A stretch of 64,000 nucleotides of DNA. It comes from Mariniradius saccharolyticus AK6. Its GTDB lineage: Bacteria; Bacteroidota; Bacteroidia; Cytophagales; Cyclobacteriaceae. Shown here piece after piece: positions 26,651-36,947 of this stretch. The stretch lies in assembly GCF_000330725.2 (NCBI RefSeq), contig NZ_AMZY02000014.1, forward strand, positions 124,001 to 188,000, in the 5' to 3' direction. Position 1 is the first letter of the stretch. Every line of letters begins with the position of its first letter. The translations under genes and the position numbers were made by a program. The notes beneath the pieces are model-generated. The model was given only the letters and a program-made list of their open reading frames with translations, searched no databases and was not told the DNA's origin.

Positions 26651-26716
26651 CTTAAAATATTTTTATGGGAAACTATTGAATCGAAGCCCAAATTCAAAAC
26701 AAAACCTTTGCAATGG

Positions 26717-27142
26717 CTATAAAAAATCAGCCGGCTTCAGAAACTTTGCGGCTTCTTGGGGGGTGGGGACGCGACATGAACTTCGCTTGCCGTACCATCG
26801 GTACCGATTTTTGGCAATCCAATCGTAAACTGGATCCCTCAGAAACGAGGGCACAAGTACCAATACATAAAGCAAACTCCAAAATCCTCCCATCAGCCGT
26901 GCAATCTCCAAGGCAGCCCGGCTTTTCACATATACCTTGTCCCGGTACACGAATACGATGGAATCCAAATAGGCGTTAGGAATGTGGTATCTTTTCAAAA
27001 ATCCTTCTAAAAAAGGTTCCTGAAGAGAGGCAAATTTGAATCGGTCTTTCTTATCCCTCTGGATCACAAAATCGACGGCGTGGTTGCAGAGGTTGCAAAC
27101 GCCGTCGAATAGTATGACTCCGTAATCCTTCGGAAGACTCAT
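26717..27142 (-). CDS. DCC-family thiol-disulfide oxidoreductase-like protein
   Basis: This 141-residue protein has the family motif Asp13-Gly-Val-Cys16-Asn-Leu-Cys19 near the N-terminus, followed by FASLQ and later helices (WSLLYVLVLVPSFLRDPVYDWIA). DCC proteins are predicted thioredoxin-like redox proteins, some linked to membrane processes; the real role is unclear. Its ATG overlaps the stop of the upstream 928-residue T9SS cargo gene by 4 nt, so it is translationally coupled to a cell-surface protein. A decayed second copy lies after the paralogous cargo gene at 30030-30174. Confidence 0.85.
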   Translation of the reverse strand: MSLPKDYGVILFDGVCNLCNHAVDFVIQRDKKDRFKFASLQEPFLEGFLKRYHIPNAYLDSIVFVYRDKVYVKSRAALEIARLMGGFWSLLYVLVLVPSFLRDPVYDWIAKNRYRWYGKRSSCRVPTPQEAAKFLKPADFL

Positions 27143-29925
27143 TTCACGATCTGGACCGTCCCTTTGAACGTCTGCTCTTTCAAAGCCGGGTCAAAAACGT
27201 CAAACCTGACCGTCGCGGTGTAGAAGTAGGTGCCCGCCGGAAGCTCGTTGCCGTTTTTGTCCCTACCGTTCCAGCGGATGAAGACATCGTTCTCGTTGGA
27301 ACTTAGGCTGTTGAACGAAAACACCTCGACTCCCCAACGGTTGACGATGAATACCTCCACGCCCAAAACAAACCTCGGGCACTTTGCAAACGGATTGTCG
27401 AAGGCCATGAAGGTATCGTTGATGCCGTCCCCGTCCGGGGTAAAGGCATTCGGAAGGAAATACGCCGGACAGTTGTCCACGCAGACCGTGTTGCTCGGTT
27501 CGCTTTCGTTGCCGGACCTGTCGACAGCCGTGATGTAGTAGCAGCCACGGTAGTTGCTCAGGTTGTTGATAACCGCATCCCTTTCAAAAGGCGAGAATGT
27601 ACGCACCAAGGTAAATTCCCCCTCTTCGCCATCCTCATTGAAATACAGCCTGAACGCGCTCAGTTCATCGTCACAGGATCCCGTGAAATTCGGCTCCCAG
27701 CCCAGTTCGTGAGTAAAGGTGGTGTTGCCGCAGGGCTTGTCGGAGAGGTATTCCTGGCATTCTGGCCCTTCAAAAGTCAACACCGGCGGGCATGGCAGCC
27801 TGTCGTCATCCGGCCTCGCGCAGATGACCTGGGATTTGTTTTCCAAAGGATAGGTCAGTTGGCTGACGTTGTATGCGCCTTTTGTGATCACATAGTAGCA
27901 GTACTCGGTATCCCTGCGGAGCGGAATTCCATTGTGGCGTCCGTCATCCAAATACGTGAAACCGGCAGTGGTTACGTCCACCTCGGCAATCAGTTCAAAA
28001 GTGTTCTCGTCCTGGGCATTGGCGTCGTTCCTGTTGCGGTAGACCTCATGTTTGTACTGGCTGATGGAATTGTTCCAGGGCACTGTAAAGGACCAGTTAA
28101 GCTCGATGGCCTCGTTGATGATGACGGGTTCCAGCCTGACCGAGGAGGCCGAGGTCGAGCTGTCTATCGTTGTGGTGTTTTCCTTGAGGATCACCTTGTA
28201 GTTGTAGACCAGGTTCTCAGTGTTCAGGCCCGTGTCCGTGAAGAAGGTGTCCGCGGTACTGACTACAGACGTACGGTTTTGATTACCGGTAAACCCGGTC
28301 CTCCTTACCAGTTCATATGTGAACGGCCCCGGAAACTGGGTCCTATCAATATCGTAGGGCGGCGTCCATTTCACGAAAATCTCGCCATTGGCGGCATCCG
28401 TCGCCTCGATACTGACATTAGTAATGATCGGAACGTCCACGTCGATGGTCACGCAGATTTCCTCCGACACGATGCTAACTCCGTTTCTAGGGCTTGGATA
28501 TCCCGCAACAAGCCGGTAACAGTAGGTGTTTCCGGGTGCCAGACCTTCGCCCATGTTCGTGTCCAGAAAACTGAATGTGGACATGTTGGTGACTCCCACC
28601 AATTCGTAACCTGCGCGGATTCCCGTCTCACAGGAATCCGGCTCGTAGGGATCGGAATTGATCCTCCTCCAGACCTGCATCACGTCCGCGGCGTTTGAGC
28701 AGGAATAGGGTTGCCACTCCAGGTTCACGGACCGCGACTGGCCCTGCTCGATGTTGTCCCAAACCGGAGGCGGCCCCACAACCCTGATCTTCCAGGTCTT
28801 GATGTCCACCAGCGCTGGACCCGAACGCGGCTGGTCGGTAATGCGTACGCGCACGTCATACTCTCGCTCACGTACATGGGCACAGACAGTCTGCCAATTG
28901 AATCTGACTATACCAGGACTAGGTTGGAAAACAGATTCAGGAGCATAGGTAGCCGGCGAAGTATTGATTTCAAGCGGATCACCAAAAACCTCAATCTTGA
29001 TTGGATCCCCATCCGGGTCGGAACCTTGAATGATAATATCGGAAATCCGTTCCCCTGCCACTACACAGAGATCGTCAGGCAAAATCAATTCCGGTCGCCT
29101 GTTGTTGGAGTTTTCGATGATGATCTGCATATCCCTCACCACATAACCGATCAACTGGTATTCTCCCGCGATCTTTCGCCATTCTTGAATCCGAAACGCT
29201 ACGTTGAATTGTCCGGCCAAACCAGGGGCATCCCAGACCAAATCACCTGTGAGTGCATCCAAGGTCAGAAATGCGGGCGTCGATCCGTCTTCCTGTCTGA
29301 AGCTGAACTCGGACGTTCCTGGGCTTCTGTAGTTATTGACTGGACGTTGAAAATCCTGCTTTGGAATGTCCATTACATAAGACAAACTGTCACCGTCCGG
29401 GTCATAGGCGCCCGGATTGTGGATGTAGCGCTTGTTGACTGCACCGTTGTCTACGGGAGGGATGGTCAGGACGGGTGAATTGTTGATCCCGATAAAAGGG
29501 TCTATGACGATCTGGGTCTCCACATAAAAAGGTGTCTCGACTGAGTTATCCATGTTGAGTGTCCGGTCGTTCCGGTTGAATTCCCGGAAACGGATCGTGT
29601 AGCGTCCCGGCCCTTGGTAGGTATGCGTGATCACAAATGTGTTTTTCTCGATTTGATTGCCCAATGACTCAACTAGGACAAAATCCGCTTCCGTGTTGAG
29701 GGTTACGGCCTCAGTTCCATCTCCAAAGTTCACCTCTCCCGGTCCGAATATGACGCTAGACCGCGTGTCAGTATAGCCTACTACTGTGATCCTGTAGGTC
29801 AGGGTTTGCACGGAAACCCGCTCTGCAGTGATCTCACCGGCCCGGATATGGGTAGCCAAAGCACTGCTTGCATAAAAAAACATCATTACGAGGGAGAATA
29901 GAAAAACGGAACCTTGCAATTTCAT
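27139..29925 (-). CDS. T9SS type B cargo protein with Fn3/cadherin-like domains (copy 1)
   Basis: This 928-residue secreted protein has a signal peptide ending SSALA-T (about residue 24). Beta-sandwich segments follow, including an NSPVL..PP.D.GAVN.R.IHNPGAYDPDGDSLSY stretch of cadherin-like type, then fibronectin-III-like modules in the middle (TYELVRRTG, YNYKVILKEN, YCYYVITKGAYNVS). The C-terminal type B sorting domain (about 820-928) has LPNAFTPDGDGINDTFM, VFIVNRWGVEVF and WNGRDKNGNELPAGTYFY. Exported by the T9SS and probably surface-anchored; ligand unknown. Its stop overlaps the DCC gene start by 4 nt. The near-twin at 30171 is the other copy of a tandem duplication. Confidence 0.88.
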   Translation of the reverse strand: MKLQGSVFLFSLVMMFFYASSALATHIRAGEITAERVSVQTLTYRITVVGYTDTRSSVIFGPGEVNFGDGTEAVTLNTEADFVLVESLGNQIEKNTFVITHTYQGPGRYTIRFREFNRNDRTLNMDNSVETPFYVETQIVIDPFIGINNSPVLTIPPVDNGAVNKRYIHNPGAYDPDGDSLSYVMDIPKQDFQRPVNNYRSPGTSEFSFRQEDGSTPAFLTLDALTGDLVWDAPGLAGQFNVAFRIQEWRKIAGEYQLIGYVVRDMQIIIENSNNRRPELILPDDLCVVAGERISDIIIQGSDPDGDPIKIEVFGDPLEINTSPATYAPESVFQPSPGIVRFNWQTVCAHVREREYDVRVRITDQPRSGPALVDIKTWKIRVVGPPPVWDNIEQGQSRSVNLEWQPYSCSNAADVMQVWRRINSDPYEPDSCETGIRAGYELVGVTNMSTFSFLDTNMGEGLAPGNTYCYRLVAGYPSPRNGVSIVSEEICVTIDVDVPIITNVSIEATDAANGEIFVKWTPPYDIDRTQFPGPFTYELVRRTGFTGNQNRTSVVSTADTFFTDTGLNTENLVYNYKVILKENTTTIDSSTSASSVRLEPVIINEAIELNWSFTVPWNNSISQYKHEVYRNRNDANAQDENTFELIAEVDVTTAGFTYLDDGRHNGIPLRRDTEYCYYVITKGAYNVSQLTYPLENKSQVICARPDDDRLPCPPVLTFEGPECQEYLSDKPCGNTTFTHELGWEPNFTGSCDDELSAFRLYFNEDGEEGEFTLVRTFSPFERDAVINNLSNYRGCYYITAVDRSGNESEPSNTVCVDNCPAYFLPNAFTPDGDGINDTFMAFDNPFAKCPRFVLGVEVFIVNRWGVEVFSFNSLSSNENDVFIRWNGRDKNGNELPAGTYFYTATVRFDVFDPALKEQTFKGTVQIVK

Positions 29926-30029
29926 TTAATCGATGGTTTGGTCAGGTAGATATACGAAGATATCCAAATCACGGTGAAATTATTTATTTCATCTAAACAA
30001 TAAAAACAAATACAAGGTTGGGATGGCCC

Positions 30030-30174
30030 GAAAAATAGCTCAAAAAAGGCTCCTTCAGCGCTGCAAACTCAAACCGATATGTCTTCCCCGCTTGAACACA
30101 AAATCGACGGCGTGGTTGCAGAGGTTGCACACGCCGTCGAATAGTATGACTCCGTAATCCTTCGGAAGACTCAT
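30030..30174 (-). pseudogene. Truncated, frameshifted DCC-family gene
   Basis: Reading on the minus strand from ATG 30174, which overlaps the upstream cargo stop by 4 nt, the first 26 codons match the intact DCC gene almost base for base (one mismatch), including the DGVCNLC motif. The frame then reaches a stop at 30055-30057. Shifting the frame restores similarity to the intact protein (KTYRFEFAALKEPFL against KKDRFKFASLQEPFL), so a small indel broke the gene; the remainder is lost. It may still be translated as a 39-residue peptide, but no function is expected. Confidence 0.75.
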
Positions 30175-32957
30175 TTCACGATCTGGACCGTCCCTTTGAA
30201 CGTCTGCTCTTTCAAAGCCGGGTCAAACACGTCAAACCTGACCGTCGCGGTGTAGAAGTAGGTGCCCGCCGGAAGCTCGTTGCCGTTTTTGTCCCTGCCG
30301 TTCCAGCGGATGAAGACATCGTTCTCGTTGGAACTTAGGCTGTTGAACGAAAACACCTCGACTCCCCAACGGTTGACGATGAATACCTCCACGCCCAAAA
30401 CAAACCTCGGGCACTTCGCAAACGGATTGTCGAAGGCCATGAAGGTATCGTTGATGCCGTCCCCGTCCGGGGTAAAGGCATTCGGAAGGAAATACGCCGG
30501 ACAGTTGTCCACGCATACCGTGTTGCTCGGCTCGCTTTCATTGCCGGACCTGTCGACGGCCGTGATGTAGTAGCAGCCACGGTAGTTGCTCAGGTTGTTG
30601 ATGACCGCATCCCTTTCAAAAGGCGAGAATGTACGCACCAGGGCAAATTCCCCTTCTTCCCCGTCCTCGTTGAAATACAGCCTGAACGCGCTCAGCTCGT
30701 CGTCGCAGGAGCCCGTGAAATCCGGCTCCCAGCCCAGTTCGTGGGTAAAAGTATTGTTGCCGCAGGGCTTGTCCGACAGGTACTCCCGGCAATCCGGCCC
30801 TTCAAAAGTCAACACCGGCGGGCAGGGCAGCCTGTCGTCATCCGGCCTCGCGCAGATGACCTGGGATTTGTTCTCAAGCGGATAGGTCAGTTGGCTGACG
30901 TTGTACGCGCCTTTTGTGACCACATAGTAGCAGTACTCTGTATCCCTGCGGAGCGGAATCCCGTTGTGGCGTCCGTCATCCAGGTAGGTGAAACCAGCCG
31001 TGGTCACATCCACCTCGGCAATCAGTTCGAAGGTGTTCTCGTCCTGGGCATTGGCGTCGTTCCTGTTGCGGTAGACCTCGTGCCTGTACTGGCTGATGGA
31101 ATTGTTCCAGGGCACGGTAAAGGACCAGTTCAGCTCGATGGCCTCGTTGATGATGACGGGCTCCAGCCTGACCGAGGAGGCCGAGGTCGAGCTGTCGATC
31201 GTCGTGGCGTTCTCCTTCAGGATGACCTTGTAGTTGTAGACCAGGTTTTCCGTGTTCAGGCCCGTGTCCGTGAAGAAGGTATCCGCCGTGCTGACCACCG
31301 AAACACGGTTTTGGTTGCCGGTAAACCCGGTCCTCCTTACCAGTTCATATGTGAAAGGCCCCGGAAACTGGGTCCTGTCGATATCGTAGGGCGGCGTCCA
31401 TTTGACGAAAATCTCGCCACTGGAGGCATCGGTCGCCTCGATGCTTACGTTGGTGATGATCGGAACGTCCACGTCGATGGTCACGCAGATCTCTTCCGAC
31501 ACGATGCTAACTCCGTTTCTAGGGCTTGGATATCCGGCCACAAGCCGGTAACAGTAGGTGTTTCCCGGGGCAAGGCCTTCGCCCTTGTTCGTGTCCAGGA
31601 AACTGAATGTGGACATGTTGGTCACTCCCACCAACTCGTAGCCCGCACGGATTCCCGTCTCGCAGGAATCCGGCTCGTAGGGGTCGGAATTGATCCTCCT
31701 CCAGACCTGCATCACGTCCGCGGCGTTGGAGCAGGAATAGGGTTGCCACTCCAGGTTCACGGACCGCGACTGCCCCTGCTCGATGTTGTCCCAAACCGGC
31801 GGCGGCCCCACGACCCTGATCTTCCAGGTCTTGATGTCCACCAGCGCCGGACCCGAACGAGGCTGGTCGGTAATCCGAATACGCACTTCGTATTCTCTTT
31901 CCCTTACGTGTGAACAAACGGTATTCCAGTTGAACCTAACAATTCCTGGGCTTGGCTGAAAAACCCCCTTGGGTGTGTAAATGGCGGGGGAAGCATTGAC
32001 TAAGAGTGGTTCTCCAAACATCTCAATCTTGATTGGGTCCCCATCCGGGTCGGAGCCCTGGATAACGATGTCCTCGATTTTTTCGCCTGCCACCACGCAA
32101 AGGTCATCCGGAAGTATCAGCTCCGGCCTTCGGTTGTTGGAGTTTTCGATGATGATCTGCATGTCCCGGACCACGTAACCAACAAGGCGATAGGTTCCGT
32201 CGATCTTCCTCCACTCTTGAATCCGAAATGCTACATTGTATTGCCCTGCGGTACCGGGCGCATCCCAGGCCAAATCACCGGAGAGCGAATCCAGGCGCAG
32301 AAATGCTGGAGTGGAGCCATCTTCTTGCCGAGAGCTGAATTCCGCTGATGCCGGGCTTCGATAATTGTTGACCACGCGCTGAAAACCCTGTTTTGGAATA
32401 TCCATCACATAGGCCAAACTGTCCCCATCGGGATCATAGGCTCCCGGATTGTGGATAAAGCGCCGATTCACAGCTCCCCGGTCTATTGGTGGTACTGTCA
32501 ACACCGGTGAGTTATTGATGCCAATAAATGGATCGATGATGATCTGGGTCTCCACATAGAAAGGCGTGTTGACCGAGTCATCCATATTGAGGGTATTGTC
32601 ATTCCGGTTTTCTTCCCTGAATCCAATCGTATATCGCCCGGGACCCTGGTAAGTATGTGTAATGACAAACGTGACTTTTTCAATACCGGGGCCAAGCGTC
32701 TCAACAGTGGTGAAATCTGCCTGGGTATTAAGCGCAACAGGTTCCGTACCATCGCCAAAATCAATAAATCCTGGGCCAAATTCTACGGAGGATTGCGTAT
32801 CCGTGTACCCCACCACTGTGATTCTGTAGGTCAGGGTTTGCACGGAAACCCGCTCAGCTATGATTTCACCTGCGCGAATATGGGTCGCACAAACACTATT
32901 CGCAGTCAGAAACAAAAGTACTGTGTATATCAGGAAAAAAGAACCTCGCATTTTCAT
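30171..32957 (-). CDS. T9SS type B cargo protein with Fn3/cadherin-like domains (copy 2)
   Basis: This 928-residue paralogue has the same length and domain order as the protein at 27139: signal peptide ending CA-T, cadherin-like and Fn3-like modules, and a type B sorting domain. Residues from about 361 to the end differ from copy 1 at only about a dozen positions. The first 360 residues differ at roughly seventy, concentrated in the putative outer modules (for example FGPGFIDFGDGTEPVAL against FGPGEVNFGDGTEAVTL). It is likely the same secretion route with an altered N-terminal recognition face. The DCC partner after it is broken. Divergently oriented from sdhC. Confidence 0.88.
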   Translation of the reverse strand: MKMRGSFFLIYTVLLFLTANSVCATHIRAGEIIAERVSVQTLTYRITVVGYTDTQSSVEFGPGFIDFGDGTEPVALNTQADFTTVETLGPGIEKVTFVITHTYQGPGRYTIGFREENRNDNTLNMDDSVNTPFYVETQIIIDPFIGINNSPVLTVPPIDRGAVNRRFIHNPGAYDPDGDSLAYVMDIPKQGFQRVVNNYRSPASAEFSSRQEDGSTPAFLRLDSLSGDLAWDAPGTAGQYNVAFRIQEWRKIDGTYRLVGYVVRDMQIIIENSNNRRPELILPDDLCVVAGEKIEDIVIQGSDPDGDPIKIEMFGEPLLVNASPAIYTPKGVFQPSPGIVRFNWNTVCSHVREREYEVRIRITDQPRSGPALVDIKTWKIRVVGPPPVWDNIEQGQSRSVNLEWQPYSCSNAADVMQVWRRINSDPYEPDSCETGIRAGYELVGVTNMSTFSFLDTNKGEGLAPGNTYCYRLVAGYPSPRNGVSIVSEEICVTIDVDVPIITNVSIEATDASSGEIFVKWTPPYDIDRTQFPGPFTYELVRRTGFTGNQNRVSVVSTADTFFTDTGLNTENLVYNYKVILKENATTIDSSTSASSVRLEPVIINEAIELNWSFTVPWNNSISQYRHEVYRNRNDANAQDENTFELIAEVDVTTAGFTYLDDGRHNGIPLRRDTEYCYYVVTKGAYNVSQLTYPLENKSQVICARPDDDRLPCPPVLTFEGPDCREYLSDKPCGNNTFTHELGWEPDFTGSCDDELSAFRLYFNEDGEEGEFALVRTFSPFERDAVINNLSNYRGCYYITAVDRSGNESEPSNTVCVDNCPAYFLPNAFTPDGDGINDTFMAFDNPFAKCPRFVLGVEVFIVNRWGVEVFSFNSLSSNENDVFIRWNGRDKNGNELPAGTYFYTATVRFDVFDPALKEQTFKGTVQIVK

Positions 32958-33146
32958 GTTGTCGATAGTTTGGTCTGATAGTTATACGAAGCTATCAAAA
33001 ACAAAGTATAATTATGGATTTAATTCAAACAATAAAAATAAACACAAGGTTAGGACAACATGAAAATTAGCTCAGAATGGGCTCGAATTCGAGTCTATTT
33101 AGAACAATTTAAAATAAGTTCAATCGATTGAAGTCAGTTTGTTCGC

Positions 33147-33154
33147 TATGTTTG
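33147..33154 (+). promoter_or_regulatory. Possible -7 element upstream of sdhC
   Basis: TATGTTTG matches the TAnnTTTG consensus exactly and lies 65 nt before the sdhC ATG. The nearest upstream TTG (33128-33130) is only 16 nt away instead of 19, so support is weak. Confidence 0.3.
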
Positions 33155-33218
33155 CGGCACGTAAATTTGGCCGACAGATTAAAAATCCAAACATCAATCG
33201 ATCTAATAAAAAACAAAT

Positions 33219-33899
33219 ATGAGCTGGGTATCCAAGACCTTGAATAGCACACTGGGCAGAAAGCTGCTGATGGCCCTTACGGGTCTTTTCCTGATTTTGT
33301 TTTTGGTAGTCCACTTGGCGGGTAACCTTCAGTTGCTGATACCTGATGGTGGCGAGTCCTTCAACATTTATGCCGAAACAATGGCGAAGAATCCACTTAT
33401 CCGGGTTGTTTCGATCGGTAACTTCGCCTTTATCCTTATCCACGTGGTCTACTCGATTATGCTTTCCCGGTACAACAAGGCCGCACGTCCAATTGGTTTT
33501 GCAGAAAGCAAGGCCAACACCAACAGCGCTTGGGCTTCGAGGAATATGGGGATTTTGGGAACACTCATCCTGATATTCCTTCTGGTACACTTACGCGGTT
33601 TTTGGTACGAATTCAAATTCGGAGAAATTCCCACAGCCGTGTACGAAGGAGTTACCTACAAAAACGTTTACTTGATCGTTGCAGAGGCTTATTCCAATCC
33701 CCTCTATGTACTCTTCTATGTGGTTTCCATGGGCTTCTTGGCCTTCCACCTTTCACACGGATTTGCCAGTGCTTTCCAGACGCTTGGATTAAACCATGCC
33801 AAGTATTCTCCACTGATCCAAAAAGTGGGTATTGGATTCTCTATTCTCATTCCGGCACTGTTTGCCTTGATTCCGATCATGATGTTCCTGCAAGCATAA
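33219..33899 (+). CDS. sdhC: Succinate dehydrogenase cytochrome b subunit
   Basis: This 226-residue membrane anchor has five predicted helices. Its opening SKTLNSTLGRKLLMALTGLFLILFLVVHLAGNL is typical of the b558-type quinone-reacting subunit, and there are His residues in helices (VVHLAGN, LIHVVYS, LVHLRGFWYE, AFHLSHGF) suited to bind two hemes. It forms complex II/quinol:fumarate reductase with the next two genes and uses menaquinone in Bacteroidota. The first gene of an sdhCAB operon, with a 36-nt gap to sdhA. Confidence 0.92.
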   Translation: MSWVSKTLNSTLGRKLLMALTGLFLILFLVVHLAGNLQLLIPDGGESFNIYAETMAKNPLIRVVSIGNFAFILIHVVYSIMLSRYNKAARPIGFAESKANTNSAWASRNMGILGTLILIFLLVHLRGFWYEFKFGEIPTAVYEGVTYKNVYLIVAEAYSNPLYVLFYVVSMGFLAFHLSHGFASAFQTLGLNHAKYSPLIQKVGIGFSILIPALFALIPIMMFLQA

Positions 33900-33935
33900 A
33901 ATTTCTAATAGTTTATTTGGGTAAAAATTTGACCT

Positions 33936-35870
33936 ATGATACTAGATTCCAAAATACCTGATGGCCCTTTGGCCGAAAAATGGACAAAACATAAATTCAG
34001 CGTGAAGCTGGTCAATCCCGCCAACAAGCGTAAATACGACGTCATTGTCGTGGGAACAGGCTTGGCGGGCGCTTCTGCTGCGGCTTCCTTGGCAGAGCTT
34101 GGCTACAACGTAAAGGCTTTCTGCTTTCAAGATAGCCCAAGACGTGCACACTCCATCGCTGCACAAGGCGGTATCAACGCTGCCAAAAACTACCAAAACG
34201 ACGGCGATTCCATCTTCCGCTTGTTTTACGATACCATCAAAGGCGGTGACTATCGGGCGAGAGAGGCTAATGTACACCGTTTGGCGGAGGTTTCCGTCAG
34301 TATCATCGACCAGTGCGTGGCACAAGGCGTTCCTTTTGCGCGGGAGTATGGAGGCTTGCTGGCCAACAGGTCATTTGGTGGGGCACAGGTATCCCGAACC
34401 TTCTACGCGAGAGGCCAAACAGGGCAGCAGCTTTTGCTTGGCGCCTACTCTGCGCTCTCCAGGCAAGTAGCCAATGGCAAAGTAAAACTTTACCCAAGGA
34501 CCGAAATGATGGACGTGGTGATCGTAGACGGCAAAGCCCGCGGCATCATCACGAGAAACCTCATCACAGGCGCCATCGAATCCCATTCCGCACACGCAGT
34601 CTTGTTGTGTACAGGCGGATACGGCAACGTGTTTTTCCTTTCTACCAACGCAATGGGGTCCAACGTGACCGCGGCTTGGCGTGCACACAAGAAAGGCGCT
34701 TTCATGGCCAATCCATGCTTCACCCAAATCCACCCTACCTGTATCCCTGTTTCCGGTGACCACCAAAGTAAGCTGACCTTGATGTCGGAGTCACTCAGAA
34801 ACGACGGACGAGTTTGGGTGCCCGCAACCAAGGAAACAGCCGAAAAACTCAGAAAAGGCCAAATCAAGGCCTCTGATATCAAAGAAGAAGACAGGGATTA
34901 CTTCCTGGAAAGAAAATATCCATCCTTCGGTAACCTCGTGCCTCGTGACGTGGCTTCCCGAAATGCCAAATATGTCTGCGACGAAGGCCGTGGCGTAAAC
35001 GAAACAGGAGAAGCTGTATTTTTGGACTTCCGCGATGCCATCATCCGGGATGGGAAAAACGTGATTTCCGCCAAATACGGAAACCTCTTTGACATGTACC
35101 AGCAGATTACCGGCGAGGATCCTTATCAGGTACCAATGATGATTTATCCTGCTGTGCACTATACCATGGGCGGTCTGTGGGTGGATTACAACTTGATGAC
35201 GACGGTTCCTGGATTGTACGCTTTGGGCGAGGCCAACTTCTCCGACCACGGTGCGAACAGGCTTGGTGCTTCTGCGCTGATGCAAGGCTTGGCTGATGGG
35301 TATTTTGTAATTCCCTACACTGTTGGGGACTATTTGGCACAAACACCGTCCACCAAAATCGGAACAGATCATCCTGAGTTTAAGAAAGCCGAGAAAGAAG
35401 TGAAGGACCGCGTCCAAAAATTGCTCAGCATCAAGGGCGAAAAGACTGTCGACCATTTCCACAAGAGACTGGGCAAAATCATGTGGAACTACTGCGGGAT
35501 GGCGAGGACGGAAGAAGGATTGAAGGAAGCCAAAAAAATGATCCAAGAATTGAAAGCAGAGTTTTGGTCCAACGTGAAGGTGTTGGGAGAAAACGAGGAA
35601 CTGAACCAATCCCTCGAAAAAGCCCACCGCGTAGCCGACTTCATCGAATTGGGTGAACTGATGGTGGACGACGCGCTCAACAGGAACGAATCCTGCGGCG
35701 GTCACTTCCGGGAAGAATACCAAACCCCTGAAGGCGAAGCGCTCCGTGACGATGCCAACTATGCCTATGTGGCCGCTTGGCAATACGTGGGCGAGGGTCA
35801 AGAAGAAGTCCTTCACAAAGAGCCTTTGGTCTTCGAAAACGTGAAACTGACCCAAAGAAGCTACAAGTAA
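33936..35870 (+). CDS. sdhA: Succinate dehydrogenase/fumarate reductase flavoprotein subunit
   Basis: This 644-residue catalytic subunit oxidises succinate to fumarate in the TCA cycle. The FAD-binding GxGxxG motif is GTGLAG (40-45), and the covalent-flavin region is [13 protein letters not shown] with His72 as the likely attachment point. Active-site segments include [15 protein letters not shown] and the [25 protein letters not shown] block. Length and motifs fit the Bacteroidota/Epsilon-type enzyme. It lies between sdhC and sdhB with short gaps (36 and 26 nt). Confidence 0.96.
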   Translation: MILDSKIPDGPLAEKWTKHKFSVKLVNPANKRKYDVIVVGTGLAGASAAASLAELGYNVKAFCFQDSPRRAHSIAAQGGINAAKNYQNDGDSIFRLFYDTIKGGDYRAREANVHRLAEVSVSIIDQCVAQGVPFAREYGGLLANRSFGGAQVSRTFYARGQTGQQLLLGAYSALSRQVANGKVKLYPRTEMMDVVIVDGKARGIITRNLITGAIESHSAHAVLLCTGGYGNVFFLSTNAMGSNVTAAWRAHKKGAFMANPCFTQIHPTCIPVSGDHQSKLTLMSESLRNDGRVWVPATKETAEKLRKGQIKASDIKEEDRDYFLERKYPSFGNLVPRDVASRNAKYVCDEGRGVNETGEAVFLDFRDAIIRDGKNVISAKYGNLFDMYQQITGEDPYQVPMMIYPAVHYTMGGLWVDYNLMTTVPGLYALGEANFSDHGANRLGASALMQGLADGYFVIPYTVGDYLAQTPSTKIGTDHPEFKKAEKEVKDRVQKLLSIKGEKTVDHFHKRLGKIMWNYCGMARTEEGLKEAKKMIQELKAEFWSNVKVLGENEELNQSLEKAHRVADFIELGELMVDDALNRNESCGGHFREEYQTPEGEALRDDANYAYVAAWQYVGEGQEEVLHKEPLVFENVKLTQRSYK

Positions 35871-35896
35871 TCCCAAGAATCTAAAGCATTGGAGCT

Positions 35897-36646
35897 ATGA
35901 ATTTGACTTTAAAAATCTGGAGACAACGAAACAACGCCGATAAAGGCGGTTTCAAAGAATATAAAGTAACGGAGGTTTCCAAGGACATGTCCTTCTTGGA
36001 AATGCTGGATGTGCTCAACGAGAGCCTGACCGAAAAAGGGGAAGACCCCGTGCACTTTGACCACGATTGCCGGGAAGGAATCTGTGGCATGTGTTCGCTC
36101 TACATCAACGGCAAACCGCACGGACCACTGCAGACGACGACTTGTCAGCTGCACATGCGCTCCTTCAACGACGGCGAAACCATCACCATCGAGCCTTGGA
36201 GGGCAAAGGCATTCCCGGTCATGAAGGACTTGGTCGTGGATAGGTCTGCCTTCGACAGGATCATCCAAGCGGGTGGCTACATTTCCGTCAATACCGGCGG
36301 TGTACCCGATGCCAACGAAATCCCAATCCCCAAAACCGTGGCTGACAAAGCCATGGACGCAGCACAATGCATCGGCTGTGGGGCTTGCGTGGCAGCCTGC
36401 AAGAATGCCTCCGCAATGCTCTTCACTTCTGCCAAAATCTCCCAACTTGCCCTACTGCCCCAGGGACAGGTAGAGCGCAAGACCCGGGCGGAAAAGATGG
36501 TGGCACAGATGGACGCGGAGGGATTTGGTGCCTGTACCAATACAGGTGCCTGCGAAGCAGAGTGTCCAAAAGGCATCAGTATCACCAATATCGCCCGCAT
36601 GAACCGCGAATATTTCACCGCGGTCGTCAGCAGCGAAAACCTGTAA
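35897..36646 (+). CDS. sdhB: Succinate dehydrogenase iron-sulfur subunit
   Basis: This 249-residue subunit passes electrons from FAD to quinone. The 2Fe-2S ligands are in [10 protein letters not shown] plus a later Cys (TTTCQLHM). The ferredoxin-like domain carries [11 protein letters not shown] and the second cluster motif [15 protein letters not shown]. Standard length. Last gene of the sdhCAB operon, followed by a strong terminator. Confidence 0.96.
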   Translation: MNLTLKIWRQRNNADKGGFKEYKVTEVSKDMSFLEMLDVLNESLTEKGEDPVHFDHDCREGICGMCSLYINGKPHGPLQTTTCQLHMRSFNDGETITIEPWRAKAFPVMKDLVVDRSAFDRIIQAGGYISVNTGGVPDANEIPIPKTVADKAMDAAQCIGCGACVAACKNASAMLFTSAKISQLALLPQGQVERKTRAEKMVAQMDAEGFGACTNTGACEAECPKGISITNIARMNREYFTAVVSSENL

Positions 36647-36670
36647 AAATGAATAAGCATCCATAACCAA

Positions 36671-36699
36671 AAAGACCGGGGCGACTCGGTCTTTTTTTT
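36671..36699 (+). terminator. Rho-independent terminator after sdhCAB
   Basis: AAAGACCG (36671-36678) / CGGTCTTT (36687-36694) form an 8-bp stem with an 8-nt loop, followed by a long T run. Confidence 0.85.
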
Positions 36700-36947
36700 T
36701 CTTCCTGGCTTGAAAACCACGGAAAAATTCAAGTTCCCGGATTTGTCAAACGAGATGGCGTAAACCCATCCGATTTTTAAGACTCTACAAGAAACCAAAA
36801 CAAATATTATTAGGTGAACTAGCTTATTTTTCTGAAAATATTTCTCTAAAATAACTTCGGAGTAACCTATTATTTTACAAATCCAGTAAATTCGAGATAC
36901 CGTAATTTTCCCGATTCCATCAATCTCTTTTTTCCAAGAGCTGTCCA

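Larger units (their letters stand above)
27064..33085. repeat. 3.03-kb tandem duplication (cargo gene + DCC start)
   Basis: The stretches 27064-about 30050 and 30096-about 33085 are homologous end to end at an offset of 3032 bp. They include the upstream flank (TATACGAAG...TATC, AACAATAAAAA, ACAAGGTT words), the 928-codon gene, and the first 26 codons of the DCC gene. The gene-3' part (27064-28842 against 30096-31874) is near-identical, while the 5' part is clearly diverged. This indicates an older duplication with later gene conversion. Confidence 0.85.

Noticed and set aside
22804-31913. Long open frames antisense to the adhesin and to both 928-residue genes (for example 22804-23976, 27709-28698, 30741-31913)
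   Set aside because: They mirror well-supported coding regions, show no family motifs and are explained by codon usage on the opposite strand.
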